DNA of 64,000 nucleotides from an uncultured Bacteroidota bacterium (lineage in GTDB: Bacteria > Bacteroidota > Bacteroidia > Flavobacteriales > Flavobacteriaceae), in contig CACHNE010000008.1 in the NCBI GenBank assembly GCA_902581145.1, positions 1 through 64,000 of the forward strand, given 5' to 3'. Both the position numbers and the translations under genes were made by a program. The notes below the pieces were generated by a model. That model was not told the DNA's origin. It was given only the letters and a program-made list of their open reading frames with translations, and did not search any database. Of the stretch, positions 15,828 through 25,050 are shown in pieces. Within the stretch, counting starts at the first letter, position 1; every line of letters starts with the position of its first letter.

Positions 15828-16520
15828 TTAAGTAATTGTTTTCTTCTTTTTCTTTATTTCGTAGTTATAACTTAACCTTAAGATATGAAGAGTTGGATTT
15901 TGATTATTTAAGTATTTTTGAATTATATATCTTACAGATAAACTTTTTCTTTTTTTCAGATTAAATTTTGTCCCCACATAAACCCTATACCTTTCATAAT
16001 TTTCACCAAAGTTAATTTCGTCTCTAAGAAACATTTCAAAACCAATTCTCGGGTCGTATTTCCAATTTTTAATGTCGTATTCACTGTCTAATTTTAATCT
16101 CCAAAAATTTCTATGTTCTGGATTATCAATTTTATTTTGAATCTTTTTTTGATACTGGATTCTGAATCTAAAATTTAAATTTTTGTAGTCCAACGACTTT
16201 CTAATATAGGCGTGATATCGGTTAAATTTTTCATGACCTTGAATTCCACCTTCATCGTCTAATTCGTCCAAATTTCTGTAACCCAACCCAAAAACTAATT
16301 TTTTTTGAATTTTAAAATCTGATTCAAGTTCAAAAAATGATTTCTTGTATGTTTTACCGATTGATTTTAGTCTAAGGGTACCTGAAAAGTTAAGGTTTAC
16401 AAAATCATTTAATTTGTGTTCCACACCAACTTTTGACCAGCTTTCATAAACTTCATTATTTTGTCCGAAAATTGTCAAAAACGACAAAACAAAAAATAGT
16501 AATGATAGTTTGATTTTCAT
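15828..16520 (-). CDS. DUF2490 family outer-membrane beta-barrel protein
   Basis: 230 residues with a signal peptide (about 1-19, ending TIFGQ). The remainder alternates aromatic or hydrophobic with polar residues in short amphipathic strands separated by charged turns (NLNFSGTLRLKS, RYHAYIRKSL, NFRFRIQYQKK, RYRVYVGTKF), which indicates a small outer-membrane barrel. It matches the DUF2490 pattern, whose function is unknown. It lies upstream of the lipoprotein gene on the same strand with about 110 bp between them. It could belong to the same outer-membrane uptake unit, or be independent. The C-terminal KKKKK run is unusual for a barrel, which normally ends in an aromatic residue. Confidence 0.7.
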   Translation of the reverse strand: MKIKLSLLFFVLSFLTIFGQNNEVYESWSKVGVEHKLNDFVNLNFSGTLRLKSIGKTYKKSFFELESDFKIQKKLVFGLGYRNLDELDDEGGIQGHEKFNRYHAYIRKSLDYKNLNFRFRIQYQKKIQNKIDNPEHRNFWRLKLDSEYDIKNWKYDPRIGFEMFLRDEINFGENYERYRVYVGTKFNLKKRKSLSVRYIIQKYLNNQNPTLHILRLSYNYEIKKKKKTIT

Positions 16521-16582
16521 TTCAAAATAATTTTAAATAAATATAAATGAATATTATATTATAAAAGAATTTAAACTTAAAA

Positions 16583-17353
16583 ATGGAAATTTTAATAATA
16601 GCAATAGTAGCATTTCTAGCTGCACTTCTGACCTTTTTTTCTGGCTTTGGTTTAGGTACAATACTCACACCTGTGATGCTTATTTTTTTTCCGCCTGAAA
16701 TTGCCATATCACTGACTGGAATTGTTCACTTTTGCAACAACATATTTAAGCTTTCAATTATTGGTAAACAATTTAACAAAGAAGTCTTAATTAAATTTGG
16801 AATCCCTGCAGTCTTATTTGCTTTTGTTGGATCGTATGCTTTATTCTTTATTAGTAATGAAACACTTTTTAGTCACAGTTTATTTATTAATGAAACAGAT
16901 GTTTCTTACTTACAATTTATAATCGCAATTATCTTAATAGCTTTTGCTTTAATCGACTTGATACCATTTTTTAAAAGGTTAAAATTTAATAAATCTATAC
17001 TTCCATTAGGTGGTATATTAAGTGGTTTTTTTGGGGGTCTTACGGGAAATCAGGGTGCTCTAAGAAGTGCCTTTTTGATTAAGATGGATTTAGATAAAAC
17101 TGTGTTTATAGCAACAACCGTAGTAATATCTTTTTTTGTTGATCTTACAAGAATTGGTGTCTACATATCTAACATCAAAGACTTCGAAATATCAAATTAT
17201 GTTGTTCTTGGTTTAGCAGCAAAGCTTTCAGCGATTATAGGTTCTTACATAGGATTCAAATCTCTTAAAAAGATAACTCTTAATTATATTAGAAATTTAG
17301 TTGCAGTTATGATTTTATTAATTGCATTTTTATTATTATTGGGGGTATTATAG
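16583..17353 (+). CDS. TauE/SafE family anion exporter
   Basis: 256 residues with about eight hydrophobic segments in two halves. The first half has the GFGLGTILTPVML motif near 22-34 and the second the matching SGFFGGLTGNQGALRS around 147-162, the paired glycine-rich signatures of TauE/SafE (DUF81) permeases. Members export sulfite, sulfoacetate or similar organic anions across the inner membrane; the substrate here cannot be read. It is transcribed divergently from the DUF2490 gene, and only 6 bp separate it from dgt, so the two are likely co-transcribed with tadA. Confidence 0.85.
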   Translation: MEILIIAIVAFLAALLTFFSGFGLGTILTPVMLIFFPPEIAISLTGIVHFCNNIFKLSIIGKQFNKEVLIKFGIPAVLFAFVGSYALFFISNETLFSHSLFINETDVSYLQFIIAIILIAFALIDLIPFFKRLKFNKSILPLGGILSGFFGGLTGNQGALRSAFLIKMDLDKTVFIATTVVISFFVDLTRIGVYISNIKDFEISNYVVLGLAAKLSAIIGSYIGFKSLKKITLNYIRNLVAVMILLIAFLLLLGVL

Positions 17354-17359
17354 TTTTCT

Positions 17360-18694
17360 ATGGAATGGGAAAAATTACTGTCTCTTAAGAGACATGGAGA
17401 TAACTTTAAAAGAAAAAGAATTGATCAAGACGAAACAAGGCTTGGATTTGATGTGGATTATGATCGAATCATTTTTTCTTCTGAGTTTAGGAGCCTTCAA
17501 GACAAGACTCAAGTAGTTCCATTTTCACAAGGAGATTTTGTTCACACAAGACTTACACATAGTTTAGAAACCAGTGTTGTTGGCAGATCTCTAGGTAGGA
17601 GAGTTGGTGTTGAAATTTTAAAAAAATATCCTCATTTAAAAAATGATTTGGGTTATCATGCAAATGATTTTGGAGCCATAGTTGCTTCAGCCTCACTAGC
17701 TCATGATATTGGAAATCCACCCTTTGGTCATTCAGGTGAAAAATCTATTGGTCAGTATTTTATGTCAGGGCCAGGTAAAAAATTTGGAGACATTTTAAAT
17801 GATAAAGAATTTCAAGACCTATGTGATTTTGAAGGGAATGCTAACGGTTTTAAAATTTTAACTCAGTCACGACCTGGAAGAGAGGGAGGTTTAAGACTAA
17901 GCTATGCTACTCTAGGAGCTTTTATAAAATACCCAAAAGAGTCATTACCAATCAAGCCAACCTCGGATGTTTCAGATAAAAAATATGGTTTCTTTCAAAA
18001 TGAAAAAAACATATATTTTGATATTGCTAATGAACTTGGTTTATCTAAAAATGATGGAGGGTATAATAGACACCCTTTAACTTTTCTGGTTGAGGCAGCC
18101 GATGATATATGCTATACGATAATTGATTTTGAGGATGGTATAAATTTAGGATTAGTAGACGAGGATTATGCATTAGAATATTTAATTAATCTAGTTAGGG
18201 ATTCGATTAACACAGAAAAATACCATTCTTTAAATAACACAATTGATAGAGTTAGTTATTTGAGGGCTTTATCAATTAATACACTAATTAATGAAGCAGT
18301 TGAGATATTCATTGAGAATGAAGATGATATTTTGAATGGAAAATTCAATGTGGCTTTGTTAAAAAAAAGTAAGTTCAAACCTCAAATTGCTGATATTATA
18401 AAAATTAGTATTGAAAAAATATATGAATCAAAAGAGGTAATTGAGAAAGAGGTTGCAGGTTATAATATTATCAATAAATTATTAGACACTTTTATTTCTT
18501 CTGTGAACAGATATTATGAAGGATCTCAAACTAGTTATGATGATTTAATCATAAAGTTATTACCCTCAACCACAAATTTAAATCATGATAATCTTTATTC
18601 ACGACTACTTGAAATATGTCATTATGTAGCTTCCCTTTCGGACAGGAAAGCACTGAACGTTTATAACAAAATAACCGGAGTTGAATATCAATAA
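17360..18694 (+). CDS. dgt: Deoxyguanosinetriphosphate triphosphohydrolase (HD domain)
   Basis: 444 residues. Hydrolyses dGTP to deoxyguanosine and triphosphate, helping to balance dNTP pools. The HD metal site is visible: LTHSLETSVVGRSLGR (first His), the AHDIGNPPFGHSGE block with the His-Asp pair, and later EAADDICYTIIDFED giving the distant Asp. The N-terminal RDETRLGFDVDYDRIIFSSEFRSLQDKTQV pattern is typical of dGTPases; the Asp-Glu-rich start here reads QDETRLGFDVDYDR. Length is close to the 440-500 of related enzymes. It is followed 6 bp later by tadA on the same strand. Confidence 0.92.
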   Translation: MEWEKLLSLKRHGDNFKRKRIDQDETRLGFDVDYDRIIFSSEFRSLQDKTQVVPFSQGDFVHTRLTHSLETSVVGRSLGRRVGVEILKKYPHLKNDLGYHANDFGAIVASASLAHDIGNPPFGHSGEKSIGQYFMSGPGKKFGDILNDKEFQDLCDFEGNANGFKILTQSRPGREGGLRLSYATLGAFIKYPKESLPIKPTSDVSDKKYGFFQNEKNIYFDIANELGLSKNDGGYNRHPLTFLVEAADDICYTIIDFEDGINLGLVDEDYALEYLINLVRDSINTEKYHSLNNTIDRVSYLRALSINTLINEAVEIFIENEDDILNGKFNVALLKKSKFKPQIADIIKISIEKIYESKEVIEKEVAGYNIINKLLDTFISSVNRYYEGSQTSYDDLIIKLLPSTTNLNHDNLYSRLLEICHYVASLSDRKALNVYNKITGVEYQ

Positions 18695-18700
18695 AATACA

Positions 18701-19150
18701 ATGAAAATAGAATTTGACGATAATTATTTTATGAGCAAGGCAATTGATGAAGCTAAAATAGCATTATCAAAAGGAGAGGTTCCAATTGGTGCTGTGATTG
18801 TAGCTGATAATAAAATTATTGCAAGGGCACATAATATGGTTGAAGCTTTAAATGATGTTACTGCTCATGCAGAAATTCTTGCGATAACATCTGCATCAAA
18901 TTACATTGGCGGAAAATACTTGGAAAACTGTTCCATTTATGTAACACTTGAACCTTGTCAAATGTGCGCAGGAGCATTGTATTGGAGTAGAATTTCAAAA
19001 ATTTATTTTGGAGCAGAAGACCCCAAAAGAGGTTTTAAAAAATTAGGAACCAAACTTCATCCTAAGACTAAAGTTTTTGGAGGTATACTTCAAAATGAGT
19101 GTAAAGATTTATTGGATAAATTTTTTATCTCAAGAAGAAATTTAAATTAA
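18701..19150 (+). CDS. tadA: tRNA-specific adenosine deaminase
   Basis: 149 residues. Converts adenosine 34 to inosine in the tRNA anticodon loop, an essential wobble modification. The zinc site is complete: TAHAEI (His and catalytic Glu) and LEPCQMCAGA (two Cys). GKGEVPIGAV-like sequence (SKGEVPIGAVIV) begins the deaminase core. The length suits TadA; a guanine deaminase would have a different C-terminus. The final bases overlap the end of the convergent small membrane protein gene. Confidence 0.93.
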   Translation: MKIEFDDNYFMSKAIDEAKIALSKGEVPIGAVIVADNKIIARAHNMVEALNDVTAHAEILAITSASNYIGGKYLENCSIYVTLEPCQMCAGALYWSRISKIYFGAEDPKRGFKKLGTKLHPKTKVFGGILQNECKDLLDKFFISRRNLN

Positions 19151-19374
19151 AGGTCACTATTCTCCCTAAACTTTTTAAGATTCTCACTATTTAGATAATA
19201 GTCTTTCATTTTTTTGTCCTTCCATCGATGATATGAAAAAAGAGGAAAGACGATAAAAAATAAAATTAGAACTCCGAAGCCAATATATTTTTGATAATTC
19301 TCAGATTCGCTCAGTAGTCCAAATATGATTAATGAGACAGAAAGAATAAAAAATATTAGAATAATTTTTTTCAA
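19147..19374 (-). CDS. Small membrane protein of unknown function
   Basis: 75 residues with two predicted membrane helices (about 3-20 and 31-47) and a basic, hydrophilic C-terminal tail (HRWKDKKMKDYYLN onward). No family is recognised. The gene begins 4 bp after the aspS stop on the same strand, so it is probably the last gene of the aspS transcript, and its stop overlaps the tadA stop by 4 bases. It was kept because of the tight operon spacing, the coherent helix-loop-helix-tail layout and the absence of any better frame. Confidence 0.6.
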   Translation of the reverse strand: MKKIILIFFILSVSLIIFGLLSESENYQKYIGFGVLILFFIVFPLFSYHRWKDKKMKDYYLNSENLKKFRENSDL

Positions 19375-19378
19375 AGAT

Positions 19379-21127
19379 CTAAAGTGTAGTCTTAAGATTT
19401 ATTTCTTTTAGTTGTTCATCTGAAACTGTAGATGGTGAATCAATCATCACATCTCTTCCAGAGTTATTTTTAGGAAACGCGATGAAATCTCGAATAATTT
19501 CATTTCCTCCCATAATTGCAACTAGCCTGTCAAGTCCAAATGCAATACCACCATGAGGGGGAGCCCCATATTCAAAAGCATTCATTAAAAAACCAAATTG
19601 TTTTTCTGCTTCCTCTTTTGTAAAGCCCAGACAATCAAACATCCTTTGTTGTATTTTCTTATCATGAATTCTTATGGATCCTCCTCCAATTTCATTTCCA
19701 TTTAGGACTAAATCATAGGCATCAGCCCTTACCGCTGAAGGATCAGAATCTATTAAATCTATTTGTTCTGGTTTTGGAGATGTGAATGGGTGATGCATTG
19801 CATGAAAAGCACCAGTTTCTTCATCCCATTCCAATAAAGGGAAATCTACAACCCATAGTGGTTTAAATTCTTCGGGATTTTTTAACCCTAAATTATCAGC
19901 AACGTGAACTCTCAAAGCGCCTAGTTGAGTTCTTACCTTGTCTTTATCTCCACTTAAAATAAATAAAATATCACCCCGTTTTGCTCCAGCTTTATTAGCC
20001 CAATTTTCTAAGTCAGATTGATCGTAAAATTTGTCAACAGATGATTTGTAAGTACCATCCTCTTGAATTCTTAGGTATGCCAATCCACCAGCTCCGATTT
20101 GAGGTCTTTTAACCCAATCCGTATATTTATCAATATCTTTTCTTGTAAAACTATTTCCTCCCTCAATCATAAATCCAACAACAAGTTCAGAATTATTAAA
20201 CACATTAAAGTCTCTGTTTTTTGCTACATCATTTAATTCAATAAATTTCATATTGTATCTGAGGTCGGGCTTATCAGTTCCGTAATTTTGAACAGCATCA
20301 TCATAAGTCATCACTGGGAATTTATCGAGTTTAATATTTTTAACTTTTAGAAAAAGGTGTTTAACCAAATCTTCAAAAGTATTAAGAATATCTTCCTGAC
20401 TTACAAAAGCCATCTCACAATCTATTTGTGTAAATTCAGGCTGTCTATCTGCTCTCAAATCTTCATCTCTGAAACATTTAACAATTTGAAAATATTTATC
20501 GATACCAGCCACCATTAGAAGTTGCTTAAATGTTTGAGGCGATTGTGGTAATGCGTAAAACTCACCAGGGTTCATTCTTGACGGAACCACAAAATCCCTT
20601 GCACCCTCAGGTGTTGACTTTATTAAGTATGGTGTTTCAACTTCAATAAATGAATTATTAGATAAATATGTTCTTACTTGCTGTGTGATTTTATGACGAA
20701 GTATTAAGTTGTTTTTTACAGGCTCTCTTCTTATGTCTAAGTATCGATACTTCATTCTTAATTCCTCACCACCATCAGACTCATCTTCAATTGTAAAGGG
20801 TGGAGTAATTGAGCTATTTAATATTTTTAATTCAGTCACAAGTACTTCAATATCACCAGTACTCATAAGGTCATTTTTTGAGTTTCTCTCAATAACACTT
20901 CCAGTAATATTAATAACAAACTCTCTTCCCAAAGTTTTTGCAAAATCAATAACATTAGACGGTGTTCTTTCTTGATCAAAAATTAACTGAGTTACACCAT
21001 AACGATCTCTTAGGTCAACCCACATGATGAATCCTTTATCACGAACTTTTTGGACCCATCCAGAAAGTTTCACTTCCTTGTTTAAATCATTGATTCTTAA
21101 TTCACCACAATTATGAGACCTATACAT
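19379..21127 (-). CDS. aspS: Aspartyl-tRNA synthetase
   Basis: 582 residues, class II synthetase of the bacterial type. The N-terminal OB fold binds the anticodon ([23 protein letters not shown], about 19-41). The catalytic domain has the motif 2 block [24 protein letters not shown] and the motif 3 [11 protein letters not shown] near 548-558. The large bacterial GAD insertion lies between (about 290-420). The length matches bacterial AspRS. The minus-strand box TAAATTTG upstream is a likely promoter, and a small membrane protein gene follows. Confidence 0.97.
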   Translation of the reverse strand: MYRSHNCGELRINDLNKEVKLSGWVQKVRDKGFIMWVDLRDRYGVTQLIFDQERTPSNVIDFAKTLGREFVINITGSVIERNSKNDLMSTGDIEVLVTELKILNSSITPPFTIEDESDGGEELRMKYRYLDIRREPVKNNLILRHKITQQVRTYLSNNSFIEVETPYLIKSTPEGARDFVVPSRMNPGEFYALPQSPQTFKQLLMVAGIDKYFQIVKCFRDEDLRADRQPEFTQIDCEMAFVSQEDILNTFEDLVKHLFLKVKNIKLDKFPVMTYDDAVQNYGTDKPDLRYNMKFIELNDVAKNRDFNVFNNSELVVGFMIEGGNSFTRKDIDKYTDWVKRPQIGAGGLAYLRIQEDGTYKSSVDKFYDQSDLENWANKAGAKRGDILFILSGDKDKVRTQLGALRVHVADNLGLKNPEEFKPLWVVDFPLLEWDEETGAFHAMHHPFTSPKPEQIDLIDSDPSAVRADAYDLVLNGNEIGGGSIRIHDKKIQQRMFDCLGFTKEEAEKQFGFLMNAFEYGAPPHGGIAFGLDRLVAIMGGNEIIRDFIAFPKNNSGRDVMIDSPSTVSDEQLKEINLKTTL

Positions 21128-21145
21128 TTTATTTACTTATGACAA

Positions 21146-21180
21146 CAAATTTAGTAAGATATTATTATAATTTTCTTCAA
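21146..21180 (-). promoter_or_regulatory. Promoter for aspS
   Basis: On the minus strand TTG (21180-21178) and TAAATTTG (21153-21146) are separated by 24 bp, one more than the usual 17-23. The -7 box is a full consensus match and leaves an 18-base leader to the ATG at 21127. Confidence 0.5.
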
Positions 21181-21237
21181 TGGCAAATTAATTGATACAA
21201 TTTTTAAAAAAGTAGTAATCAATTATCATATATCTAG

Positions 21238-21245
21238 TATTTTTG
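21238..21245 (+). promoter_or_regulatory. Candidate -7 box for the polyprenyl synthase gene
   Basis: TATTTTTG matches TAnnTTTG but ends 4 bases before the ATG at 21250, so any transcript would be nearly leaderless. No TTG is seen 17-23 bp upstream. Confidence 0.3.
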
Positions 21246-21249
21246 TAAA

Positions 21250-22224
21250 ATGTTAACTGTAGAAGAATATCGCACTGAATTTTTGTCTTATCTAAATGAT
21301 TTTCAATCTCCTAGCAGTCCAAAAAATTTATATGAACCAGTCTCATACATTCTTGGTTTAAAAGGTAAAAGAATAAGACCTATTCTTACCTTACTAACCT
21401 GCGATATTTTTAATGACAATTATTCAGAAGCTCTCGATGCAGCTCTTGCAGTCGAAGTATTTCATAATTTTTCTTTAGTTCATGACGATATCATGGATGA
21501 GGCCCATTTAAGACGTGGAAATCAAACAGTTCACAAAAAATGGGATCTTAGTACTGCAATTCTTTCTGGTGATGTAATGTTGATTTTAGCCTATCAGCTT
21601 TTTGAAAACTATAAAGGTGACACCTTTGTTTCATTGGCCAAGCTTTTTAGTAAAACAGCTATTGAAGTTTGTGAGGGCCAACAAATGGATATTGATTTTT
21701 CAAAGAAGGAAGACGTCTCTGCTGATGATTACTTAAAAATGATTGAATATAAAACTGCTGTTCTAATTGGTGCTTCAATGAAAATGGGTGCAATTGTAGC
21801 AGGTGCATCGATTAAAGATCAAAATGACATTTATGAATTTGGAAAAAATTTAGGCTTAGCTTTTCAAATTCAAGATGACTATTTAGACACTTTTGGTGAA
21901 GAGGAAAAATTTGGTAAAAAAATTGGAGGTGATATTCTTGAAAACAAAAAGACCTTGTTGTTTATTAGGGCAAAACAATTATTAAGTCCAGATGAAAATG
22001 ATAGACTAATAAAATTATATTCCTCTAAATCATCAAACGATGACAACAAGATTAAAGAGGTAAAAGGTTTATTTGAAAAGTCTAATATCCCAAAAATTTT
22101 ATCTTCAGAAATTGAAAATTTTACAAATATTGCCTTTAAAATGTTAGATGGGCTGCAAATAAGTGAAGAAAAGAAAGATTTTTTACGAGATTTTGGCAAT
22201 TCTCTAATGAAAAGGAACATCTAA
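21250..22224 (+). CDS. Trans-polyprenyl diphosphate synthase (IspA/IspB type)
   Basis: 324 residues. Condenses isopentenyl diphosphate with allylic diphosphates to make C15-C40 chains for quinones or carotenoids. Both aspartate-rich motifs are present: the first in LVHDDIMDEA (DDxxD) and the second in FQIQDDYLDTFG (DDxxD), together with the KGKRIRP block near the N-terminus and GGDILENKKTLL after the second motif. The bulky residue pattern before the first motif (VEVFHNFSL) does not allow chain length to be fixed. Flavobacteria use such enzymes for menaquinone and carotenoid precursors. It stands alone between the divergent aspS and sucA. Confidence 0.93.
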   Translation: MLTVEEYRTEFLSYLNDFQSPSSPKNLYEPVSYILGLKGKRIRPILTLLTCDIFNDNYSEALDAALAVEVFHNFSLVHDDIMDEAHLRRGNQTVHKKWDLSTAILSGDVMLILAYQLFENYKGDTFVSLAKLFSKTAIEVCEGQQMDIDFSKKEDVSADDYLKMIEYKTAVLIGASMKMGAIVAGASIKDQNDIYEFGKNLGLAFQIQDDYLDTFGEEEKFGKKIGGDILENKKTLLFIRAKQLLSPDENDRLIKLYSSKSSNDDNKIKEVKGLFEKSNIPKILSSEIENFTNIAFKMLDGLQISEEKKDFLRDFGNSLMKRNI

Positions 22225-22239
22225 AATATTTATATTATT

Positions 22240-22247
22240 TACATTTG
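22240..22247 (+). promoter_or_regulatory. Candidate -7 box for sucA
   Basis: TACATTTG is a full TAnnTTTG match 18 bases before the GTG start of sucA. No -33 TTG is found at the right distance, since that zone lies in the end of the preceding gene. Confidence 0.45.
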
Positions 22248-22265
22248 TTTAGTAAATTAAACTAA

Positions 22266-25040
22266 GTGGACAACTTTTCCTTTCTTAACGCTGCACATGC
22301 AGGATATTTTTCTGACCTATATGATCAGTATTTAAAAGATCCTGATTCACTTGAGCCTAGCTGGAAAGCTTTTTTTCAAGGCTATGATTTTGCAAATAGT
22401 GACTTTCTAAAAGAAGAAATATTAGACGGGATAAGTCCACAAATTCCAGATCACGTTCTAAAAGAATTTAAGGTTATTAATCTTATCAATGGCTACAGAT
22501 CAAGAGGTCACCTATTTACGAAAACAAATCCTGTAAGGGATAGAAGAACTTACAGGCCAACTCTCTCAATCGAAAATTTTGGACTAACTAATGATGATTT
22601 AAAGACAACATTCAATGCTGGTGATATTATTGGTCTTGGTCCTCAACCCTTAAGCGTAATTATTTCACACTTAGAGGAAATTTACTGTGATAGTATTGGA
22701 GTTGAATATATGTATATTAGAAAACCTGAAATTATTTCGTGGATTCAGCAAAAACTTAATATAAATAATAATCAACCCAAATTTTCATCTTTTCAAAAGA
22801 GAAAATTAATGACAAAACTTATTGAAGCAGTTTCTTTTGAAAACTTTTTGCATACAAAGTATGTTGGACAAAAAAGATTTTCATTAGAAGGTGGGGAATC
22901 ATTAATTCCTGCTTTAGATATCTTGATTGAAGAGGCTGCTGGAAAGGGAGTGGAAGAGTTTGTTATGGGCATGGCTCATCGAGGTAGACTAAGTACACTC
23001 GTAAATATATTTGGAAAATCTGCAAAAAGTGTGTTTAGTGAGTTTGAGGGAAAAGATTATGAAGAGCAAATTTTTGATGGTGATGTAAAATATCATTTAG
23101 GATGGACAAGTGAAAGAATTACAGAAAACAATAAAAAAATTAATCTAAATATTGCTCCAAACCCCTCACATCTGGAAACAGTTGGGTCAGTTGTTCAAGG
23201 AATATCAAGGTCAAAACTTGATAAGTATTTCAATAACAACTCTGACAAGGTTCTTCCAATTATTGTACATGGTGATGCGGCTATTGCAGGACAAGGATTG
23301 GTATATGAATTAGTTCAGATGGCTAGACTTGATGGCTATGAAACAGGTGGAACAATTCATATTGTTGTCAATAATCAAGTTGGTTTTACAACAAATTATT
23401 TAGACGGAAGATCAAGCACATACTGTACAGATGTTGGTAAAGTGACTCTATCACCTGTTCTTCATGTGAACGCTGATGATGTTGAGGCTGTTGTTCATGC
23501 TGTATTATTTGCATTAGACTTTAGACTTGAATTTAAAAGAGATGTATTTATCGATTTATTAGGTTACAGAAAATATGGTCACAACGAGGGAGATGAACCA
23601 AGATTTACTCAACCAAAACTCTATAAATTAATTTCAAAACATCCAAACCCTAAAAATATTTATGCTTCCAGTTTGATTAAAGATTCTTTAATGACTGAGG
23701 AAGAAATTAAAAATATTGAATCAGAATATAGATCTAAACTTGAAAATCAGTTAGAGGATTCAAAAAAGAGTGAAAAAACAAGAATCACAAATTTTATGAG
23801 CGATGAGTGGTCTGATTATGAAACTGTCAATAACTTACAGATGAATTGGGGTGAGATAATGGTTAAGCCTGTTGACACCACATACCCTAGACTTAAACTT
23901 GATAAAATAGCAGAGGTAATTTCAAACCTACCCAGCGATAAAAAATTTATTAATAAAATCAAAAAATTAGTAAATAACAGACAAGTAATGTACGATAATG
24001 ACAAACTTGATTGGTCAATGGCTGAGCATCTAGCTTATGGAAGTTTGTTAGAAGAGGGGTATAATGTTAGAATTTCAGGACAAGATGTTGAAAGGGGTAC
24101 TTTTTCTCACAGACATGCCATAATTAAAGTTGAAGAAAGTGAAGAAGAAATATCCTTGTTAAATAACATAAATGATACCCAGGGAAAATTTACAATTTAC
24201 AATTCTTTGTTATCAGAATATGGAGTTCTTGGTTTTGAATATGGTTATGCAATGGCTGACCCTAAATCTTTGACCATATGGGAAGCCCAATTTGGAGATT
24301 TTAGTAACGGAGCTCAAATTATTATAGATCAATACCTTTTTTCAGGTGAGGCTAAATGGAAAACCCAAAACGGTTTAGTTTTATTTTTACCTCACGGATA
24401 CGAAGGTCAAGGAGCTGAGCATTCGTCGGCTAGAATGGAAAGATATTTACAGCTTTGTGCAAAGGATAATGTTTTTGTAGCTAATTGTACAACCCCTGCA
24501 AATATGTTTCATATCTTGAGAAGACAATTAAAGGCAAACTATAGAAAGCCTCTAATTATTTTTACCCCTAAAAGTTTATTAAGGCATCCGATGGTTCATT
24601 CTTCCGTTGATGATTTTGTTAAAGGTGAATTTAATCTTTTAATTGATGATGATAGTGTTTCTGTGGAAGATGTTAAGAGTGTAGTTTTTGTTTCAGGTAA
24701 ATTCTATTATGATATTCTAGAAGAAAGAGAAAGACAAGGAAGAAATAATGTTGCAATTGTTAGGCTTGAACAATTATTTCCCTTACCAAAAGAACATATT
24801 AAATCCATTATAAAAAAATATCAGAATGCTGATGATATTGTATGGGCCCAAGAGGAGCCAATAAATATGGGTGCATATGCTCATTTGTTGATTAATTTAA
24901 AGGAATCAAGAAATTTCAGAGTTGCGGCAAGAAGATTTTATTCAGCAACTGCTGCTGGTAGCTCTGCTAGATATTTAAAAAGACATAAAGAGGTTATTGA
25001 TTTCATTTTCGATAAAAATAAAAACAACCAAATTCCTTAA
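22266..25040 (+). CDS. sucA: 2-oxoglutarate dehydrogenase E1 component
   Basis: 924 residues from a GTG start, chosen because translation then begins MDNFSFLNAAHAGYF, the expected E1 N-terminus. It is the thiamine diphosphate-dependent decarboxylase of the TCA-cycle 2-oxoglutarate dehydrogenase complex. Visible blocks: LEPSWKAFFQGYD (N-terminal docking helix, about 31-43), GMAHRGRLSTLVN (about 237-249), GDAAIAGQGLVYE with cofactor contacts, RKYGHNEGDEPRFTQP, and C-terminal transketolase-like LPHGYEGQGAEHSSARMERYLQ. Length agrees with E. coli SucA (933). The E2 gene sucB follows about 1 kb downstream, with an esterase gene between. No lipoamide dehydrogenase gene is seen in the window. Confidence 0.96.
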   Translation: MDNFSFLNAAHAGYFSDLYDQYLKDPDSLEPSWKAFFQGYDFANSDFLKEEILDGISPQIPDHVLKEFKVINLINGYRSRGHLFTKTNPVRDRRTYRPTLSIENFGLTNDDLKTTFNAGDIIGLGPQPLSVIISHLEEIYCDSIGVEYMYIRKPEIISWIQQKLNINNNQPKFSSFQKRKLMTKLIEAVSFENFLHTKYVGQKRFSLEGGESLIPALDILIEEAAGKGVEEFVMGMAHRGRLSTLVNIFGKSAKSVFSEFEGKDYEEQIFDGDVKYHLGWTSERITENNKKINLNIAPNPSHLETVGSVVQGISRSKLDKYFNNNSDKVLPIIVHGDAAIAGQGLVYELVQMARLDGYETGGTIHIVVNNQVGFTTNYLDGRSSTYCTDVGKVTLSPVLHVNADDVEAVVHAVLFALDFRLEFKRDVFIDLLGYRKYGHNEGDEPRFTQPKLYKLISKHPNPKNIYASSLIKDSLMTEEEIKNIESEYRSKLENQLEDSKKSEKTRITNFMSDEWSDYETVNNLQMNWGEIMVKPVDTTYPRLKLDKIAEVISNLPSDKKFINKIKKLVNNRQVMYDNDKLDWSMAEHLAYGSLLEEGYNVRISGQDVERGTFSHRHAIIKVEESEEEISLLNNINDTQGKFTIYNSLLSEYGVLGFEYGYAMADPKSLTIWEAQFGDFSNGAQIIIDQYLFSGEAKWKTQNGLVLFLPHGYEGQGAEHSSARMERYLQLCAKDNVFVANCTTPANMFHILRRQLKANYRKPLIIFTPKSLLRHPMVHSSVDDFVKGEFNLLIDDDSVSVEDVKSVVFVSGKFYYDILEERERQGRNNVAIVRLEQLFPLPKEHIKSIIKKYQNADDIVWAQEEPINMGAYAHLLINLKESRNFRVAARRFYSATAAGSSARYLKRHKEVIDFIFDKNKNNQIP

Positions 25041-25050
25041 TAGCTTTATT

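Noticed and set aside
24997-25050. ATG start of the esterase inside sucA
   Set aside because: It would put 18 polar and basic residues before the signal peptide; the TTG at 25051 gives a compact lipoprotein signal.
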